Shown: positions 12,208 through 24,500 of the stretch, piece after piece | Layout of the letters: every line of letters starts with the position of its first letter | Numbering within the stretch: the first letter of the stretch is position 1 | NCBI RefSeq assembly: GCF_964340395.1 | Contig: NC_135560.1 | Span: forward strand, 10,237,098 to 10,301,097 | Origin: Glandiceps talaboti | Taxonomy: Eukaryota; Hemichordata; Enteropneusta; Spengelidae | Reading direction: 5' to 3' | Length of the DNA: 64,000 nucleotides | Notes under the pieces: generated by a model | What the model was told of the DNA's origin: nothing | Seen by the model: only the letters and a program-made list of their open reading frames with translations | Database searches by the model: none | Translations under genes and position numbers: made by a program

Positions 12208-12690
12208 TCGGGTTAGTTTCAGGGTATCTATATGTGGGAGGTGGGGAGGGTGAGGGTGGGGGGGGGGGGGTTCTGTAGATAATTACTTTGAACCTGTTAG
12301 GTTAGATAGTATCAGTAACAATTTACAGACATGGCTTCCCAGTAGATCATCCTCATTGTAACATTTAGCGTTCATCTTTCTGTATTCTACCTGTGTGTAT
12401 TCCCTGCTGTACAATGGTACGACCTCAGTTTGAGAAACGTAATGTCGGAATATTCCAATATGAAGAAAATAACAGGGGTGTATACAGGTACAGTTGGTGT
12501 AAATAGTTGTGTGTATATCATGATGTGTAACTGTGCTGTGTTCCGTCGACTCAGTCTCAAAAAAGATGCTGTTGTGTTTTTTTTGTGACATATGAAGAAC
12601 TAGAGTAAAAGGAAAATAATTTGTAAAAAACTTTGATTTGTGGTTTTTTTCCCAGATAGAAATAAAACTGTATGTTGTGTCAAAAGAGTG
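12208..12690 (+). other. AP3B 3' untranslated region with G-run and poly(A) signal
   Basis: Follows the TGA at 12205-12207. It contains a G-rich run at 12236-12271 (GGAGGTGGGGAGGG.. ending in twelve G) and a canonical AATAAA at 12661-12666 that probably sets the transcript end. The limits are inferred. Confidence 0.6.
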
Positions 12691-13615
12691 TTGGTAACTT
12701 TTGATTAGTGTTGTGGCAAAGTTTTAACCTATACATTCTAGATACCACCATGTTGTAAGTAAGTGTATAATAACCCACCTATGCATACCTCTACCAGTTG
12801 TCCTTTTTCTACTGTCATGGCATTTTTTTGTAGCTGATTAAGGACCACAGTGAAATAGAAATAACTGTTGTGAATATTCCAACATACTGTAAAATTAGGC
12901 CCAAAAAACCAACAGTAGCATCTAGAGTGTGCATGTGTTTTTGCGAGGAAATGTCATCTTCCAATTTCATGTCAATATATATAACCATGTCAGACTCGAG
13001 ATAGCATAGTGTACCACAAAAAAAAATCCACATGTACTAAAATAAAATGTTCACGAGACAATTTCATCCGTCAAAAACGGTGTGAATGTGTCATCATTTA
13101 ATTATTTGTAACAGAGAACAAGGAAGCTGTCAATAATATCTAGCTTTCGAAAATAAAAAAATTAAAAATATCTGTCCAGATATGCGGTGAGTAGGAAACA
13201 TAAGCCACGTAAAGTTTTTGTTGGTGAAAAATCTGTCATCTTCTGGATACATGATTAGACGTTCATTTGTAATGGTGACATAAAGTAGGAGACGATCGTA
13301 ACATACTTACAACATTTTGTTTTTGTATGTTTAAAGGCCTAAGTTGAAGAACTAACGTTCACCATTTTTCATTCATTTAAGCTCATTGAAAAATACACCA
13401 AATTGAAATGATGTCGTTCTGATTATCTGAGTTACCTCTCTATTAGTCGATGTACTGTGTACACTTGCTTGATGTCTGTATGTAAATAGATGTGAATCAG
13501 GGTATGGGCCATTTAATCGTTTTGTCAACATGACTTGTGGGGCTGTTGATAGAGTGTCATCACTAGGTAATCAAATAGGCATCACTAAAAACAACATTAA
13601 TATATTCTGGTATTT
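12691..13615. other. Intergenic, no feature recognised
   Basis: AT-rich DNA without a supported exon, RNA gene or repeat. Open frames here are short and resemble nothing I recognise. Confidence 0.5.
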
Positions 13616-13900
13616 GAGGCTTTGGTTTACTAAGATAGACACAAACTAAATCTATTGTAACATGTTGATACAAAAGTGATAAGTTATTGAATAGACATTG
13701 GTTTAATTATAGTCTCAGTAGCGTGACTCTTAGAAAGCTAGTTCCATAAACTTGCAGTGTACTGTTCTGGGACTCCAATAGTTACACTAGCTTGATTACA
13801 GGGTGATTAGAATCACGCAACAGAGGAACTACTATCACCCATATGTGTATCTACCACATTTAACAACAGTAGATTTAATTTGTGTCTATCATAGTAAACT
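13616..13900. mobile_element. Foldback MITE, family 2, copy 1
   Basis: Terminal inverted repeats GAGGCTTTGGTTTACTAAGATAGACACAAACTAAATCTATTGT at left and ...GTAGATTTAATTTGTGTCTATCATAGTAAACT at right. The reverse complement of the whole element matches 19291-19607, including the interior GGGTGATAGTAGTTC..CTCTG, ATTCTAATCACCCTG, TACACTGCAAGTTTAT and CTACTGAGACTATAATTAAACCAA. No transposase frame. Confidence 0.8.
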
Positions 13901-14705
13901 GACGCCACAATTACAAGAATTGCAAGTAAAAAACTATGAGAAAAAAATAGTTGCCATTACAGTTACGAGAGCTTTAATAATTATTTGGCTAGCTAGCCTA
14001 TCTCTGTATACTGTATTTACATTCAGCTAGGTCAAAGTTTTAACATTTTCTCTGTGATTGTTTGGTAACTGTGTCATAAATTTTGCACCACAAGGACCAC
14101 TTGAGAACACACTATAGTTGGATTGCTAGAATGCCAACTTATATATTTAGTTTCCATAGTAATTCATGAAATATTGGGACGTGGAAAATTATGAAGGAGA
14201 GCCTCAAGGAGTGATGCAATACGTCCAATTATGAATATATGTTAGATGTAGTACTCCTTTACTCACTAACATAGCCATGTACTGTCTCTAAGACATGTTG
14301 TGTGGGTGCAAGTCATGGCGAAAGATCTGATGTTTATAATGAAACAAATTCTATTCATTGTAGTGTTCAACTTTAACTCAATAGTGCCATAAAAATGTGT
14401 GAAAATTACTTTCCAAAGACAATTCTCCATTCACGTAACAGCATATTCTATAAGTTGATAATTAGTTTGGGCATTCTCGTTTTTTTGTGCAACGAATTTA
14501 AAATTGGGAAGCATCAGGATCAATAACAGGGAAGTATACAGTCACTCCATCACAGGTCAAAACATGGAACGTCCATGTAAGAAGCTAAAGGTTCATTAGG
14601 AATACAGAGATTGATGTCTGTTTATATGGGATGTAGTGTTGTATATATTTTTTGCATAGAAGTTTAACAGGCACCAGAACGTTACTAACATACATGATAT
14701 TTTTA
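13901..14705. other. Intergenic, no feature recognised
   Basis: No exon, structured RNA or repeat was recognised in this AT-rich stretch. Confidence 0.45.
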
Positions 14706-14719
14706 ACTATAGAAGTCCT

Positions 14720-14816
14720 AGACTGTAAGATCCGTCGTGTCGTGTCGTTCCTTCTTCACTGGCTGCCGAAGGGTTGACTGATGTGTGAGGGCGCCCCGTC
14801 ACGGTGTACCTTACAG
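14720..14816. mobile_element. Small 97-bp insertion flanked by a 14-bp direct repeat
   Basis: ACTATAGAAGTCCT occurs on both sides (14706-14719 and 14817-14830), like a target-site duplication. The insert begins AGACTGTAAG and ends CTTACAG, so its ends are partly inverted. Its interior TCGTTCC...GGGTTGACTG.TGTGTGAGGGCGCCCCGTCACGG is shared with every homeobox repeat unit (for example 33237-33305). Not coding. Confidence 0.6.
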
Positions 14817-14830
14817 ACTATAGAAGTCCT

Positions 14831-16230
14831 TGATTTCTAGAAGTCTATAGAACTATATACCCTAAAAATAGGGTAGAAGGCTTCTTAGGGTTAGGGTTGG
14901 TAACGTATTATCATGAAATTCAGTAATTTTTGCAACCAATGGTGCTTTAGGTATTTGGTTTACTTGTTATTTGTATCAGTATTGTACAATTTTTTTTTTT
15001 CGACGTCTAGCATTACATTTTAGGATTTCAAAATGTAACTGTGGAAGAAACAAGGGTATCTGAGAAGCTATACTGCCAGGGTGAAAGAGAAAGTACATTG
15101 ATTTTTGAATTGTTTGTAACTTTTGTAGAAGGAACCTCATTGCTGTTTTCAGTAGCTTTATCCTGATGGGTTAATGCACACCTCTGCAGGTGCAGATTAG
15201 CATAATGGATCTTTACCTTGATTGGCCAGGGCACAGGCATATGTTTGCATAATGATCCTCTCAACCATGGCATCTCTATTAAGCTGTTTAACAGGTGCAC
15301 ACTAGTGTAAGGAATCACTTAAACAATTTATCTCTATTCTTATTGGCCAGTGCACAGGTGTATACTTTTTACATGAAGGAGTTGTCAGCCAATCAAGTAC
15401 ATCCCCAAATGTACCCAGCTTTGGACAAGTGCCTAAATATATTTCATTTCCAACAGGCTTTGTACTTAGAATTTCAGTTCATTTTTAATTTTAGACATTT
15501 ATATTTTGTAGTTCACATCCGTAGTTTCCTTATGATTTGAACATTTCTTTCAAGAGATTAAACTTCAGTTTAAGTTTAAGTTTTGTGTTTTATGTAAGTA
15601 TTACATAGCTGATCATGTAGCTTTATATCAGAAATATACACATAGATATTTCTGTTCAGTTTTCTGCAATGGTTACAGCTGTTTTCTAGATCATATATAT
15701 ATAGAAAGATGAGAGTGAATAGATTTGAGATCTATCTACCACACTGACAATGATGTTATGGAATATGGAATCTCATTAGAATTAAAAGAGTATGTTCTCA
15801 TGGTGCACAGCTCCTGGAAGTACCTTCTATCTGATATAGAAGCTCAAATTTTACACTCACCTAGGAGGTCCACATGTCTTTCCCATGCTGCGTGTGTTGT
15901 ACTACAACTTCAAAACATCGATTGTAAACTGCAGCCTCTTTTACAGCACTGTCTTGTAAAATATGCTGTGGCTTGCAAGACTGACGTAAAATTGTTGATG
16001 AAACTTTTGCATTCTTTCAACAAGACAAAGTCAGCGTTTTGGTAATAGATCTCCATTCTCAAGATGAAATCATATTTCGAAGTAATATTTTGAAGCATTC
16101 TGAAAAATTCATAATATACTGTCTACAAAGTAACCAAGTACTAAATCTTGAGTTGAATTTCTTTCAAATTAAATGCTTCTAAAAGCCCTTTAATTCCAAT
16201 GTAAGAACATATTCCATGACATTTTACATG
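14831..16230. other. Intergenic, no gene recognised
   Basis: Contains a 106-codon plus-strand frame at 15725-16045 whose product matches no family I know and lacks supporting splice or codon evidence. No other structure was recognised. Confidence 0.4.
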
Positions 16231-16581
16231 TAACATGGCCATATGGATGAGGATTGGATATTTATTTTGGATTTTTTAATTTATAAAACAATTTTGTCAT
16301 GGCTTCCTACTCAAAGTGAAACAACAGTGACCAAGACTGCTTGTAAGTCATTACATTGCAAAAAAGCTAAAAAAAAAAAAAAAAAAAATGTGTAAAATGT
16401 TTGTAAGTGACAAACTTTTTACACATTTACAATGCTTTTTGTAGCTTATCAAGTTACAAACACAGACATGGCATACATTGTTTCATGTTGATTTTTCAAG
16501 AAGGAAGCCATGATAAAATTGTTTTATAAATTAAAAAAATCCAAAATAAATACCCAATCCTCATTCATATGACTACTTTAA
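16231..16581. mobile_element. Foldback MITE, family 1, copy 2
   Basis: Left arm ATGGCCATATGGATGAGGATTGG..TATTTATTTTGGATTTTTTAATTTATAAAACAATTTTGTCATGGCTTCCT. The right arm is its reverse complement (AGGAAGCCATGATAAAATTG...CCAATCCTCATTCATATGACTACTTTAA). The interior has a 26-base A run and GTTTGTAAGTGACAAAC. Arms of ~130 bases would form a long hairpin. Non-autonomous. Confidence 0.8.
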
Positions 16582-18205
16582 TGTGTCTCTATACTTTGTG
16601 ATCCATAAATTCAACTGATATTTTGTCTCATGAAGAAGCAGAGAACAGCTGTATCTTGGACCCAGTACAATGACTCCCTTTTATAACAACACCCCCCTCT
16701 TCCACTTGTTGTTTCTGAGGGACAAACCGCAGACAGATCTTCCAAATCCACTCTGTAATCATAGAGTGACATTTAAAGTCATGTGTTGCCCACTGACATT
16801 TATCAATGGAGGGAGACCGCGTAGAAGAAAATGTTTGGAAGTTTATTTCCAAAGATACCATTTAGCATGAAATGCCATTTTAATCAAATTAGCCACCAAG
16901 AAATTTCGATGTGAAGAGGTTGACATACCTGGACTGTGATTGTGAATTTTTTTGAATAGAAGAGTATTAAATAAAGGATTTTATTTATTGTGTTTAGTAT
17001 AAACCAAGAGAATTGAAAATTTGTCTGACAGCATAGCGTTATTATTAAGAAGAATGAAAGTATGGCAATTGTAAACAACGCCTCAATGTATTAAAATTAT
17101 GGATGTCAAAATAAAATGGGTTTGCGTGTGTGTTTTTTTCTGGAACAATAGATTTACTGTATGCACTTCAGTTATGAATAGCGCCACCTAGTGGTAAGAC
17201 TTGAATTTCACCCCCACACCTAAGGTTATATAAGAACCCATTGGTTACAACATGCGGGTGCTAGCTATTAGGGTGACATGATATGTAACTGTTGTATTGT
17301 CAACACTGGCTATGTTGTAACTATTTTACATGTACAGTAAACAAAACTGTGATAGATGTTGTTCTATTCCACTCCCAGAATGCACCTCTAGAAGCTGGCG
17401 TGAGCATACATTCATACAACAAATTAAAATGAGAGATACAACAAATTAAAATGAGAGAAAAAAATTGTTCCCAAAATAGATGTTTATTTATCACAGTGTC
17501 ACAAGATACTTAGGTGCCATAAATTGTAAAATACAGAATTGTGCAAATATTACAAATTATGTTACTTAGAAATATAACCTTGGTGTACAAAAGAATACAT
17601 CTGTTGCCATAGTGACAGCTATGCATTTGTTGCCATAATGACATCTATACTCATGTTATATTGTGAAATCTCATATCGTCTCAATCACACTGTACTGTTC
17701 AAGACACCTTGATTTGTGTAATAAGCTTAGATTGTGGGGTTCTTGAACTTGCACTAAAATGATAATAATATTACAAGAATGAATACTATGGACTCAATGA
17801 AGTATATCCCTGTGGATAATGCTGCCGACAAGACAAAAGCAAACATTTGAGAAAGATTTTAAAGTCTGACTAGAAATGTTCTATTTTATTACTATACCAT
17901 ATTCCCATGTCTAAATATACACTGTGAAGTGGCTGTAACTAAAAGTTTCTTTTGCCAGTAAGAAGTCTACAAAACTGTTCACTACAAAATTATGACAATT
18001 TTTTTTATATCAACACAAACATTTTAGCTTAAAATTCGAAGTTTTCACCTACCGCACCACTTCACTTTGGTGGATAACATTTTGGCTACCTTCTATACCC
18101 ACATTTAATATGATTGAATTTATATTGAAAAAGATATGCTGGTTACTCAGAATTTTTCAAGTGAAAGTGATGCCATCTTCATGCTGATTTATTTTCCTGC
18201 AACGA
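16582..18205. other. Intergenic, no gene recognised
   Basis: AT-rich with short frames only. AGAGATACAACAAATTAAAATG is directly repeated near 17415-17455. No supported gene. Confidence 0.45.
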
Positions 18206-18650
18206 TTCTTTTAGATAAATCAATCAATCAATCAAAATTCTGTAGTGCCAATTTCAGAGCAATGTTCTGTTTAGTAGTGCTCAATGGCTAAAGCACACCA
18301 TAGGCTTTGGTGAACATACTAAGTCTTCGGTTTTGTTTTGACGTTATCCAGAAGGACGGTGAGGGTCGAACAGCACACATATCTTAAAGTCTATCCAGGC
18401 TCCTGGAGGCTTGGTGAATGTCAAGTGGCAAAGAGTTCCATAGTTTGGGGGCGACATATGAGTATATGAGAATGAATGACCTCTATAGGTAACTTGTCTG
18501 TAATTTGTTGTTGTAAGCAGATTCTTGATTGTAAAACGTACAGTGTGACTCTGTGTGTATGGCTGGAGAAGTTCACAAATGTAAACTGAAGTTAAGAAAT
18601 AAGCTACAAAGAGTTTAGAGCTAAAAGACAATACATTCATGGTCAATAAA
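18206..18650 (-). mobile_element. LINE 3' remnant (minus strand) with GATT-type tail
   Basis: The minus strand encodes a broken reverse-transcriptase C-terminal tail: RGHSFSYTHMSPPNYGTLCHL is a frameshifted form of the xSPKLWNSLPL motif, followed by ...WIDFK. The 3' end runs to lower coordinates and finishes in a (GATT)n tail at 18216-18236. Same general family as 7430-7680 and 26150-26426. Confidence 0.7.
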
Positions 18651-18789
18651 TTATTATTGTGATCTTAAATATATCACAATAAACAAACCCTGAAAATGTT
18701 ACCAAATCAACTTCAACATATACCGGTACTCACTCTTTATATTTGTAATATTTTGGGGTTGCAAAATGGACTTACTTTTAGACAACAAC

Positions 18790-19012
18790 ATAGATCATGG
18801 ATGGTTTGCATCGATCCTGGAGGGTTCACATAGATCCTGGAATGTTCACATAGATCCTGGAGAGTTTTCATGGATATTGGAGGATTCACATGGATCTTGG
18901 AGGGTGTACATACATCTTAGAGGGTTCACATAGATCATGGAGGTTAACATAGATCATGGTGGGTTAATATAGATCTTAGAGGGTACGGTTCACATAGATC
19001 TTGGAGGGACCA
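18790..19012. repeat. ~24-bp diverged minisatellite
   Basis: About nine units of GGGTTCACATAGATCCTGGA with variants (ATGGATATTGG, ATACATCTTAG, ATAGATCATGG). Non-coding. Confidence 0.8.
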
Positions 19013-19290
19013 CTCCATGATCTGTAGTGGCAAGTATGAAGGCTGTATGCAAAGTGGTACCACTACCACCACCACCACCACCAGTGCAATGTTTGAATCC
19101 CATAGTTTAGGACTAGTAATATCTTAACAGTGGTGCCACATGGAGTGAGTAAGAATGATTCTTGTACAGAACCAAATTCTTCATATTGAAATAAGTTGGT
19201 TACTCCTGATGATGACTAAATTACTACAGTCCAAAATAATGAGCGATTTTGTCAGCATGAAATATTATAGATGAAATCTACATCGTAATT

Positions 19291-19607
19291 GAGGCTTCGG
19301 TTTACTACTACCGTAGTAAGACAGCCACAAAACTAAATCTATTGTTCTTCAACCTCGTAGACTACACAAGTAGGTGATAGTAGTTCTTCTGCTGTGTGAA
19401 TCTAATCACCCTGTGATCAAGATAGTGTAAACATTGGAAGTCCAAAAACAATACACTGCAAGTTTATAGAACTAAAACTTTCAGAGAGCTGCCCTACTGA
19501 GACTATAATTAAACCAACATCCATCCAGCTTATCACTGTTGTATCAACATGTTACGACAATAGTTTTAGTTTGTGTCTAATCATTTTAATAGTAAACCAA
19601 AGCTTCG
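19291..19607. mobile_element. Foldback MITE, family 2, copy 2 (inverted relative to copy 1)
   Basis: Begins GAGGCTTCGGTTTACTACTA and ends TTTAATAGTAAACCAAAGCTTC as inverted termini. It matches the reverse complement of 13616-13900 over nearly its whole length. It ends ~45 bp short of the stop codon of the JmjC gene. Confidence 0.8.
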
Positions 19608-19650
19608 ATCACCAGAGTAATAATTTATCATTACATGCCTATACTACTGT

Positions 19651-21528
19651 TTACTGCTTAGACAATTCCTCTAGAATTTCCCGATATTGTTCTTGGTCGA
19701 GCCTATTGAGGTGTTGTGGTAGCATGACAACACAACCTCTGTCATCGTGCTTAGAGCAATATTCAAGGATTAACTTGACACATTCTATTTCGTCTTCGTC
19801 TTCCTCTTCACTGGCATTACATACTGCACAGGGATTGTTTGGGTTGGATTGGTCAAACTCACACTCTCTATCAATATGTTCCTCCTGCCAAAAACAACAA
19901 AACTGAACACGTTAAACATCAAATATATGAAAAAGTACATGGTGAAAAGTAATGTTCCCTTTAAAAAAGAGACTTCTCAGAGAATATATAAGGTATTTTA
20001 GTTGAATTTTAATAATATTCGAAAGTTTGAATCTCAGGTTCTCGCATTGGTGTTATCTTATTAATGGAGTCATAAGGATATGATAGAGTTAGTCTTTTAG
20101 GACCAACCTTTCTATAGCTCTGCCAAACGACTGGGTTTTTTTTATCCAAGTTTTAATTCTAACCTGACATGGGCCTTTAAATTGGCCATATGATTGGATG
20201 ATGATTGAGTATTTATTTTGGATTTTTTTAATTCATAAAATAATTTTATTATGGCTTCCTACTTGAAAAATCAATGTCAAACAACATATACCAAGTCTGT
20301 GTTTGTAACGCAACACATTGCGGCAAAAAGCTAAAAAAAATGCGTAAAAGTTTGTTTATGCGTACAATAACAAACATTTTAGACCTTTATTATGATTTTG
20401 CAATTTAATTACTGAATTACAAACAAGAATTTTGCATATGTTGTTGCACATTGATTTTTCAAGTAGGATGCCATAATAAAATTGTTTAATAAATTAAAAA
20501 TCCCCCAAAATAAAGACCCAATCATCATCCATATGGCCACTTTAACGAAGAATGACATAAAAGTTAAAATTCAATATTACGTCATACAGTAAATTCAAGT
20601 TTGAATTTCTCACCTCATACACTTGATGTAAAAGTTCAAATTCAATATTACGTCATACAGTAAATTCAAGTTTGAATTTCTCACCTCATACACTTGACGT
20701 AAAAGTTAAAATTCAATATTACGTCATACAGTAAATTCAAGTTTGAATTTCTCACCTCATACACTTGACGTGAAAGTTAAAATTCAATATTATGTCATAC
20801 AGTAAATTCAAGTTTGAATTTCTCACCTCATACACTTGACGTAAAAGTTAAAATTCAATATTACGTCATACAGTAAATTCAAGTTTGAATTTCTCACCTC
20901 ATCACCTTCGATACCAACATTCATTTCTGTTTCGTAGTTATCAGACTCAAAATGGAAGTCAGCCATAGTTTTATACTGTGATTCACATTTAGGTCTGGGG
21001 ACCAGATGACCTGTTTTCTGTATCCATCTTTCATAGTACGCTAATATACTACTGAACGAAAACTTCCTCTCTGCACTGCTAAGATCTGATGGTCAAAAAA
21101 GATACAAAATTTAGTTAAAGTGAAACTAACTTCTTAATTGAGCACTGTTTTTGTAATCTGATTATTATCTGGTAAAATACACAGTCACAGACACTTTTGA
21201 AGACATTAAATCTTGTGGAAACCAGGCAAATTCAACTAATTCTTTTGTATGTGTATCTAACTATGCTATTACTGGAGATGTGTTCTGAACTCTATGCACA
21301 TCTTTACATACCAATAGCCTAATCAACAGAACTTGTAAACACTGACGTATCTTTGCATGTCAGCCTGGTGAAAATTACAGCCTCTCTAAACCCTCTGTCA
21401 TTTATCACATAATTACTTTAAGGGACTTCTTGGATAATGAGGTGACAGTAATTGTTTGACAGTTTCATTACATAACTATGTCAGTAACAAGACCACAGTA
21501 ATTAGTTTATAATGTTCGCTCAGCACTG

Positions 21529-21593
<65 letters not shown>

Positions 21594-24500
21594 ACACATT
21601 CCCCTCCCAACTCCTCCCTCACACATTCATTCTACTATCACTCTACATTCAATTACACTTAAAACTATGACAACAACAACAACAACAACAATAGTAACAC
21701 TACATCAGGCAATGATGACAACAACGACAACAACAACAACAACAACAACATCAAGAAGGAGCAGACATCCATTTGAATTGCTAAGATGTACATTCTCTCA
21801 ACAAAGAAAATGTATGAACATGGTGTTGTCCCTATAGTTACATTCTTGATAACATATTTTGTTTATGGTACAAAAAAACACACACAACATTCTCGCGAGC
21901 CAGAGTTATTATTTCTACCACTACATTTTGAAACATAGGCTCATTAAGAACGTTGCCGTAACACAGGCCGTGGTTTGCGAAGATGATAACACAACAACCT
22001 TACCATTTTTGGCATCTTCAGGATCTCTAGGCATAGCATGTTTATCAGAACTTTTCCACCATGGTTTAGACTTCCACCACATTGCTACTGCTTGTTGCCT
22101 ACCCTTTCCTGAATTTACCTTCAAAAATACAATTTCAGTAGTACACATTGCCATTAGCAGTCTTTTTACTTCAACTTTTTTTACATTGACAGTGGTACAT
22201 GTATATAATCATGTATTATCAAAATTCAGGGTATTTAAATCTTTTTCAATTCACCATCAGCATTTTCTGTCACATACCCATTTGTTGCATATCCAGTATT
22301 CTGGAATATTACATAACAGTTTGCTCTTTTCTTTTAGAATCCTTATGTAAGCTTTTGTAAATATGCAAATGTGACCTACTCTTTAGCATTGTTATACCAT
22401 AGACCCTACATGAAAGGGTCTATGGTTATATATAGTATCAGAATGGAGATGGGTGGTGGTCTGAGATTGAATGGAAGGCACCCTAGCTAAGACAATGATA
22501 TGACAGTGTGGCATACTCAGGATAGTTGCATGAGTGCTTGCAGTGTTCTCTGCACTCATACTTTCATGAGCTTAACAAGTGAAAGTGCAGCACTGTAAGC
22601 ATGAGTGTAAATACCCTGAGTACCCACACTGGAACTCACGTGGCATGGGGTTCTGTTATTATTATATATGCTTATCCGAAATGGCAAATTTCCATAAAAA
22701 TCATACAGTACAAGATCACATGATTTCATGTGTAGTGAACTATTGTGTCCTCATTTGCATATCATTTGCATGCAGGTATGCAACAATGTTTTCCATATTG
22801 CACTACAGTGAAAATATCCCCAGTATGCACTTACACCAGTGCAAGTAATCTCTGATATATATATGAAATAGTTGTAAATACCTGATGCCACCACATTTGA
22901 GGCAAATACAGCATATCACCTTCCTCCATGTTGGCCACAGTGTATCTCACATTCATAACTCTTGGGTATTTCTCTAGGTCTACTTTGTCTGCTGGTACTG
23001 GGGAAAAACCTGTTGAGGAATTTTGTTAACATAATAATGAGACAATTTATTTGTAAAATTCACATAAAAATTGATTAAATACACAAAGAAAAGCTATCTA
23101 AAAGTGTAAATGTGTTTGATTGGCCCTTTCCTTCAATATTTATAGCATATCAAAACAGAAACATTGTGTGGTCTGTTTTGTTACATCAGTGGAAAAAAAT
23201 ATGTCATGGCTTGCATGAATGAATGAATGAATGAATGAATGAATGAATAAATGAATGAAATAATTATGAATGATGAATGAACAAACGAACTAAAACATCA
23301 TTTGTGCCAAAATACTGTAAATCAGCTTGAAAACAGAATCACTTTTACTGCTAAATTCTAAGGTGCTAAAAAAAATTGTTTGGTTCCGGTTACCCAAACC
23401 ATGATCTAGGTTTTCACTGCCACCCTTAAACTTTTTTTTTTACGTATTCCAGAAGAAAAAAAATAAAATCAAGAAATATTGGATGTGGAACCTGACATCA
23501 ACTTAAAAAGACAATATAAAACTGTTCTTCCAATTTGTAATGGGTGTACATCTGATGAGGAGAAACCAATAACAAAAAGACCACATGGAAAATGATGGAA
23601 AACATAACTACCTGAACTCAGAAAAAACAGACACTCACACATGAAAAAAATCCTAAAAATCCCCCAAAAATCTACTTACGTATTTTTTAGAACTACAAGC
23701 AATAGCAGTATATTTCCTTAAATTGCTATGATAAATTAAGAGTGATATACACAGTCTGTAGTCAGAATTTTTTATCTGCCAAATAAAATGTAGTCAAAGT
23801 TCAAAGTATTGTCTGTCTTTTCATATAGTGATTCCCACTTACCAAGTACATTGGCATCATCTGCATACAAATCATGAGAGTATGATGGTGATATCAACAA
23901 AGTTCTTTTTGAACCCCTGATTACACATAACATATTCTCGTCAGTGTCTTCGTGGATGGAAGAGTTTGTTCCTCCGCTGCTCATCCAAAAATAGGTCACA
24001 AAGAACTTGGTACTGATTTCTTCGCATCGCAAACAGAGTGGCATCGTTACTTCATCTCTCATTTCTGGTGCTACTTCGTCCACTAAGTACAAGTTGCCTG
24101 TCTCATACGCATCTAAGAAATCATTCAGTTTTCTGCTTGACAGAAAAACAGTTTTATCATCATCTTTTGTTTCCATCTTGAATTCCAAGTCACCATATTT
24201 CTCTCTGAGGTACGAGTCCGTCCATGAGTTATAGGCTTTCCAATGTTTTGCCATGCCTTTGAAAAGTACAGGTCTGTGTTTGGCAACAAAATGTTGATAG
24301 AAGTCCTCTGGAGCAATCATGTAGTTTAATTCTTCAACTTCACCATCTGGTGGACGGTGATAACCAAATGGCTGCATGTGTCCTCTTTTAAACATTTCCT
24401 TGTGAGTCAGTTCTGGAGATGATTCTGGCTGATCATCTTGCAGCTGATTCTGATCATCAACGGGATTATCTTGTTCATGATCATGGTCGCTATGGTGATG

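Noticed and set aside
15725-16045. 106-codon plus-strand frame in intergenic DNA
   Set aside because: No family resemblance, no supporting splice or poly(A) signals, and AT-rich background where such frames occur by chance.
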